Part shown: in pieces, positions 61,339 through 64,000 of the stretch | How positions within the stretch are numbered: the first letter of the stretch is position 1 | Layout of the letters: every line of letters begins with the position of its first letter | Source of the DNA: Thiodiazotropha sp040506195 | GTDB lineage: Bacteria > Pseudomonadota > Gammaproteobacteria > Chromatiales > Chromatiaceae | DNA length: 64,000 nucleotides | Direction of reading: 5' to 3' | Assembly (NCBI GenBank): GCA_040506195.1 | Contig: JBEVXH010000008.1 | Location: 1-64,000 of the forward strand | Program-made: the position numbers and the translations under genes | Notes under the pieces: model-generated | What the model was told of the DNA's origin: nothing | The model's input: the letters and a program-made list of their open reading frames with translations, nothing else | Database searches by the model: none

Positions 61339-62828
61339 CCCGCCGATTTCAGATAGTCCGCCTCCTGTTCCAGTTCCTTACGAGTCAACGGATGGTGTGC
61401 AATCCACTCTTCGGGAAATACCAGGGATATCTTGTGATCTTCCACCTCCAGTCGCGGCACGGGCTTTGCCGCGGCGGATCTTGCACGATGGGTCAGTACC
61501 GAAAGTCGTAACAGAATGCAGAGCTGCTTGGTGCAGCTCACGACATCCTCGGGTAGTGCCTCGAATATGGTTGTTGGAAATTTCCGTCGATGTCCTCTGA
61601 CCAAGGCAGCGAGAACCTTCTGTTCCTGCAGGGAGAAGCCGGAAAGGTCGGATTTTTCCAGCAGATAGGCGCCGTGTTTCTGAAATTGACTGTGGGATAC
61701 GGTCAATCCCATCTCATGCACCTTGGCAGACCATGAGAGCATTGCTTTATGACGCGGTTCTTGCAGATTCCAGGGCCTTTTGGCCTGTTCCAGTAGCGCC
61801 AGGGCTGTAGTCTCCACCCGGTCAACCTGCTCCTGATCCACGTCGTATCGACGCATCAGGGTCTTAAGGGTCCGCTCACGGGCATCCTCCTGTTGATTAC
61901 GCCCGACCATGTCGTATATCAAGCCTTCGCGCAAGGCCTCGGAGGAGACTTCCATATGTTCGATGTCGATCTGATCGAATATAGCCGATAGCACAGCCAG
62001 ACCTCCGGCAAATACCGGTTTTCTCTCTTCAGACAAACCCTTCAGGTCGAGCTTGTCGATGCTGCCGGCTTCAATCAATGTTCGTTTGAGATGCTCCAGC
62101 GAATCTCGATAGATCCCGGTTTCACTCCATCCCTGTTGCAGGACCACATTACCGATCGATTTAATACTGCCAGAACTGCCGATTGCCCGCGTCCAATCTC
62201 CATCTCTGAATTCATACCTCACCGGACGAATCTCCAAGCTGCAGGCAAGCTCCGCATCACGCATGGCTTGCGCCGTTATCTTACCGTCGGTAAAGAACCT
62301 GCGGCTTATACTGACACACCCCATATGCAGACTTTCCCGCTCATGAGATTGATAACCTTGACCGGTGATCAACTCAGTACTGCCGCCGCCGATATCGACC
62401 ACCAGCCGCGTTTCATCGCCTGCGGCAAGTCCGTGCGCCACGCCAAGATAGATCAAGCGTGCTTCTTCTCGTCCAGCGATAATCTCAATAGGATGCAGCA
62501 ATGCCTTTTCGGCCAGACCGTGAAAGTTGTCATCAAGATGGATCTGGCGCATGGTATTGGTGCCGACGATACGGATATTTTCAGCCGGCAACGGGCGTAG
62601 ACGCTGCGCATATCTTCTTAAACACTCAAGGGCACGCTCTGCCACGTGGGGCATGAGATGCTTGTCTGCAGTCAGCCCTTCACCGAGCCTGACCATCTCT
62701 TTCATTTTGTCGATGATCTGTAGATGACCATCGATGACCCGCGCAACAATCAGGTGAAAGCTGTTTGAACCGAGGTCAATGGCTGCGATCGCTTCATTGA
62801 GATTGGCCTCTGGGGTCTGTTCCGGCAT
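61317..62828 (-). CDS. ppx: Exopolyphosphatase (Ppx/GppA family)
   Basis: 503 residues. It removes phosphate from long polyphosphate chains. Actin-like ATPase signatures AAIDLGSNSFHLIVARVIDG, VVDIGGGSTELITG and IGSSGSIKSIGNV, followed by an HD-like helical C-terminal domain (HKAMLSWSAKVHEMGLTVSHSQFQKHGAYLLEKSDLSGFS). The start MPEQTPEANL matches family N-termini; longer in-frame starts up to 62939 lack homology. Convergent and overlapping with the SCO gene. ppk is not nearby. Confidence 0.92.
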   Translation of the reverse strand: MPEQTPEANLNEAIAAIDLGSNSFHLIVARVIDGHLQIIDKMKEMVRLGEGLTADKHLMPHVAERALECLRRYAQRLRPLPAENIRIVGTNTMRQIHLDDNFHGLAEKALLHPIEIIAGREEARLIYLGVAHGLAAGDETRLVVDIGGGSTELITGQGYQSHERESLHMGCVSISRRFFTDGKITAQAMRDAELACSLEIRPVRYEFRDGDWTRAIGSSGSIKSIGNVVLQQGWSETGIYRDSLEHLKRTLIEAGSIDKLDLKGLSEERKPVFAGGLAVLSAIFDQIDIEHMEVSSEALREGLIYDMVGRNQQEDARERTLKTLMRRYDVDQEQVDRVETTALALLEQAKRPWNLQEPRHKAMLSWSAKVHEMGLTVSHSQFQKHGAYLLEKSDLSGFSLQEQKVLAALVRGHRRKFPTTIFEALPEDVVSCTKQLCILLRLSVLTHRARSAAAKPVPRLEVEDHKISLVFPEEWIAHHPLTRKELEQEADYLKSAGYLLRFS

Positions 62829-62965
62829 TTTCTGTCTCGACTCCTGCATTATGTGATACTGAGCGCTCGTTATACTCTGATGAGGATCTTTAGCCTTGTT
62901 TAAAAGGTCTGACATCATATCAGGAATTGCTGGACGCAACTTTCAACAATCGGTGAAAATAGTGA

Positions 62966-63210
62966 CTGAGCGCCTGTTGACACACATCCAATTGGCTCAG
63001 TTGCCGCTGTAAAAGTGCCAATCAAGGTGCACCCCAAGGGCACTTCCTTCGGGGCGCGAGGAGAGAGGTTTGGTGATTTCAACTGAACGACGAGCAACGC
63101 CGAGTGACGCTATTGTTCGCATATGCAGGATAACTACCCATCGCTCATGCCACCCCGCCGGACAAAAAAGTCCCGGCAGGTCCGATTGGATGAGTGTTAA
63201 CAGGCCTTAG
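62966..63210. mobile_element. Complete 245-bp MITE-like element (copy I)
   Basis: Terminal inverted repeats of about 28 bp: left GCGCCTGTTGACACACATCC..., right GATTGGATGAGTGTTAACAGGCC. Inner parts contain stems (AGTGCC/GGGCACT; CCGCCGG... / CCGGCAGG) and share with copy J the conserved GCGCCCCGAAGGAAGTG. No reading frame. Ends resemble CTGAG and CTTAG, a YTAR-like target. It lies between divergent ppx and the NUDIX gene, and its right end is part of the NUDIX ribosome-binding site. Confidence 0.8.
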
Positions 63211-63220
63211 GATTTTAAGA

Positions 63221-63796
63221 ATGAAGTATTGCAGCCACTGCGGCGCAGAGATCGAAGTCAGGGTTCCGGAAGGTGATAACAGGCCAAGACATGTATGTGT
63301 TATCTGTAGTACCGTTCATTATCAAAACCCCAAGATCGTCGTTGGATGCATCCCCGTGTGGGAGCAGCAAATCCTCTTATGTCGCCGCGCCATAGAGCCC
63401 CGCTACGGTTTGTGGACCGTGCCGGCGGGGTTCATGGAAAATGGTGAGACAAGTCAACAAGGCGCCGCCCGGGAAACCCTGGAAGAGGCATGTGCGCGGG
63501 TGGAAGTGGAGGGACTCTATACGCTCTTCAATCTTCCACATATCAACCAGGTATATCTGTTGTTTCGCAGCCGGTTGCTCGATCTCGATTTTGCGGCGGG
63601 GGAGGAGAGCCTGGAGGTCAGGTTATTCGATAAACAGGAGATACCTTGGGAAAAGCTGGCTTTTCCTGTGATTAAAGAGTCGTTAAAGCTCTATTACGCC
63701 GATCGCGAAACCGGGAAATATCCTTTACGCAGCGGCACTATAATTCGCGCTGTGGATTCAGCCGGAAGCTACCGTATTATCCTCGATCCGGGTTAA
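63221..63796 (+). CDS. NUDIX hydrolase with N-terminal zinc ribbon
   Basis: 191 residues. Zinc ribbon Cys4-Cys7 and Cys26-Cys29 (KYCSHCG ... HVCVICST), then the Nudix box GFMENGETSQQGAARETLEEACARV, where the usual last Gly is Cys. NudC-like zinc-ribbon NUDIX proteins act on NADH, ADP-ribose or related dinucleotides; the substrate is not certain. ATG at 63221 has AGGA eight bases upstream, formed by the junction with the upstream MITE. A longer form starting inside the MITE is less likely. Confidence 0.9.
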   Translation: MKYCSHCGAEIEVRVPEGDNRPRHVCVICSTVHYQNPKIVVGCIPVWEQQILLCRRAIEPRYGLWTVPAGFMENGETSQQGAARETLEEACARVEVEGLYTLFNLPHINQVYLLFRSRLLDLDFAAGEESLEVRLFDKQEIPWEKLAFPVIKESLKLYYADRETGKYPLRSGTIIRAVDSAGSYRIILDPG

Positions 63797-63842
63797 GGAT
63801 TAAATTCACGGCAGTTGCCTGGCGGATCCTCGTAAATAATTA

Positions 63843-64000
63843 CTAGGGCCTGTTAAGACTAATCCAATCGGCCCTGCTGGGACTATTTTTTTGCCCAGCA
63901 AGGCAGAATGAGCGAGGTGTAGTTATGCTACATGAGCGAATGATAACGCCGCTGGGCGGAAAAATAGCCCCAGCCCTACGGGTTGCGCCCCGAAGGAAGT
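63843..64000 (+). mobile_element. MITE-like element (copy J), running off the window end
   Basis: Starts CTAGGGCCTGTTAAGACTAA and extends 158 bp to the window edge. It is nearly identical to copy E over 147 bp and continues with CGCCCCGAAGGAAGT, as in copy I, so the other half should lie just beyond the window. It starts 46 bases after the NUDIX stop. Confidence 0.85.

Noticed and set aside
13160..64000. CRISPR array interpretation of the dispersed repeats
   Set aside because: Copies are scattered kilobases apart, vary in length and have inverted ends; there is no regular spacing and no cas gene.

Overview
The window is a chromosomal stretch of a gammaproteobacterium. Evidence is the tmRNA tag (ANDDNYALAA, one residue from the E. 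coli tag) and several gene orders typical of that class: smpB-ssrA, ratA-rnfH / bamE / fur / recN-nadK / hrcA-grpE-dnaK-dnaJ-dapB, lapA-lapB-pyrF, pcnB-folK-dNK-panBCD, glyA-nrdR-ribD-ribE-ribBX-ribH-nusB-thiL-pgpA and xseB-ispA/parE. HrcA with a CIRCE operator, a FolE2-type GTP cyclohydrolase, an XrtA-type polysaccharide chain-length protein and a GH57/glg glycogen cluster fit a Chromatiales-like, possibly sulfur-oxidising marine lineage. That placement is inference; no marker gene in the window settles it.

Layout. 1-1.9 kb: a broken manC fragment, a 57-codon orphan gene and a SnoaL-like protein. 2.2-3.2 kb: trans-translation (ssrA, smpB). 3.3-9.1 kb: a sodium symporter, ratA-rnfH, bamE, fur, recN, nadK. 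9.2-15.2 kb: heat-shock block with CIRCE and a sigma32-like promoter, then dapB. 15.2-20.7 kb: a lipoprotein, a lone fliK, lapAB-pyrF, galU and tRNA-Glu(CUC). 20.7-25.7 kb: pcnB, folK, a deoxynucleoside kinase and panBCD. 26.1-28.4 kb: a large decayed PIG-L/PKD/discoidin gene cut off by a dispersed repeat. 28.4-38.6 kb: glycogen and alpha-glucan metabolism (glgA, pgi, glgB, glgC, GH57, malQ) in alternating orientation. 38.6-44.2 kb: a structured minus-strand RNA, a 40-residue membrane peptide, purL and an orphan gene. 44.3-54.8 kb: XrtA-type Wzz, glyA, nrdR and the riboflavin operon interrupted by a spondin-domain gene, then nusB, a psiE remnant, thiL and pgpA. 54.8-64 kb: a periplasmic aspartic protease, folE2, ispA-xseB, parE, an SCO protein, ppx and a NUDIX hydrolase.

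The most distinctive non-genic signal is a family of dispersed inverted-repeat elements (at least ten copies or remnants). They range from about 30-bp palindromes to a complete 245-bp MITE-like unit with inverted ends (CTAG-GGCCTGTTAACACT...). They sit against gene ends: one supplies the glgA stop codon, one abuts the NUDIX Shine-Dalgarno sequence, and one marks the 3' break of the decayed PIG-L gene. Other points of interest are a RibBX protein whose GTP cyclohydrolase II half has lost its zinc and catalytic motifs, a perfect 14-bp terminator hairpin for the spondin gene buried in the ribE coding sequence, and a structured RNA with a strong minus-strand terminator near 38.7 kb. No CRISPR array, prophage, intact transposase or anti-phage system is visible.
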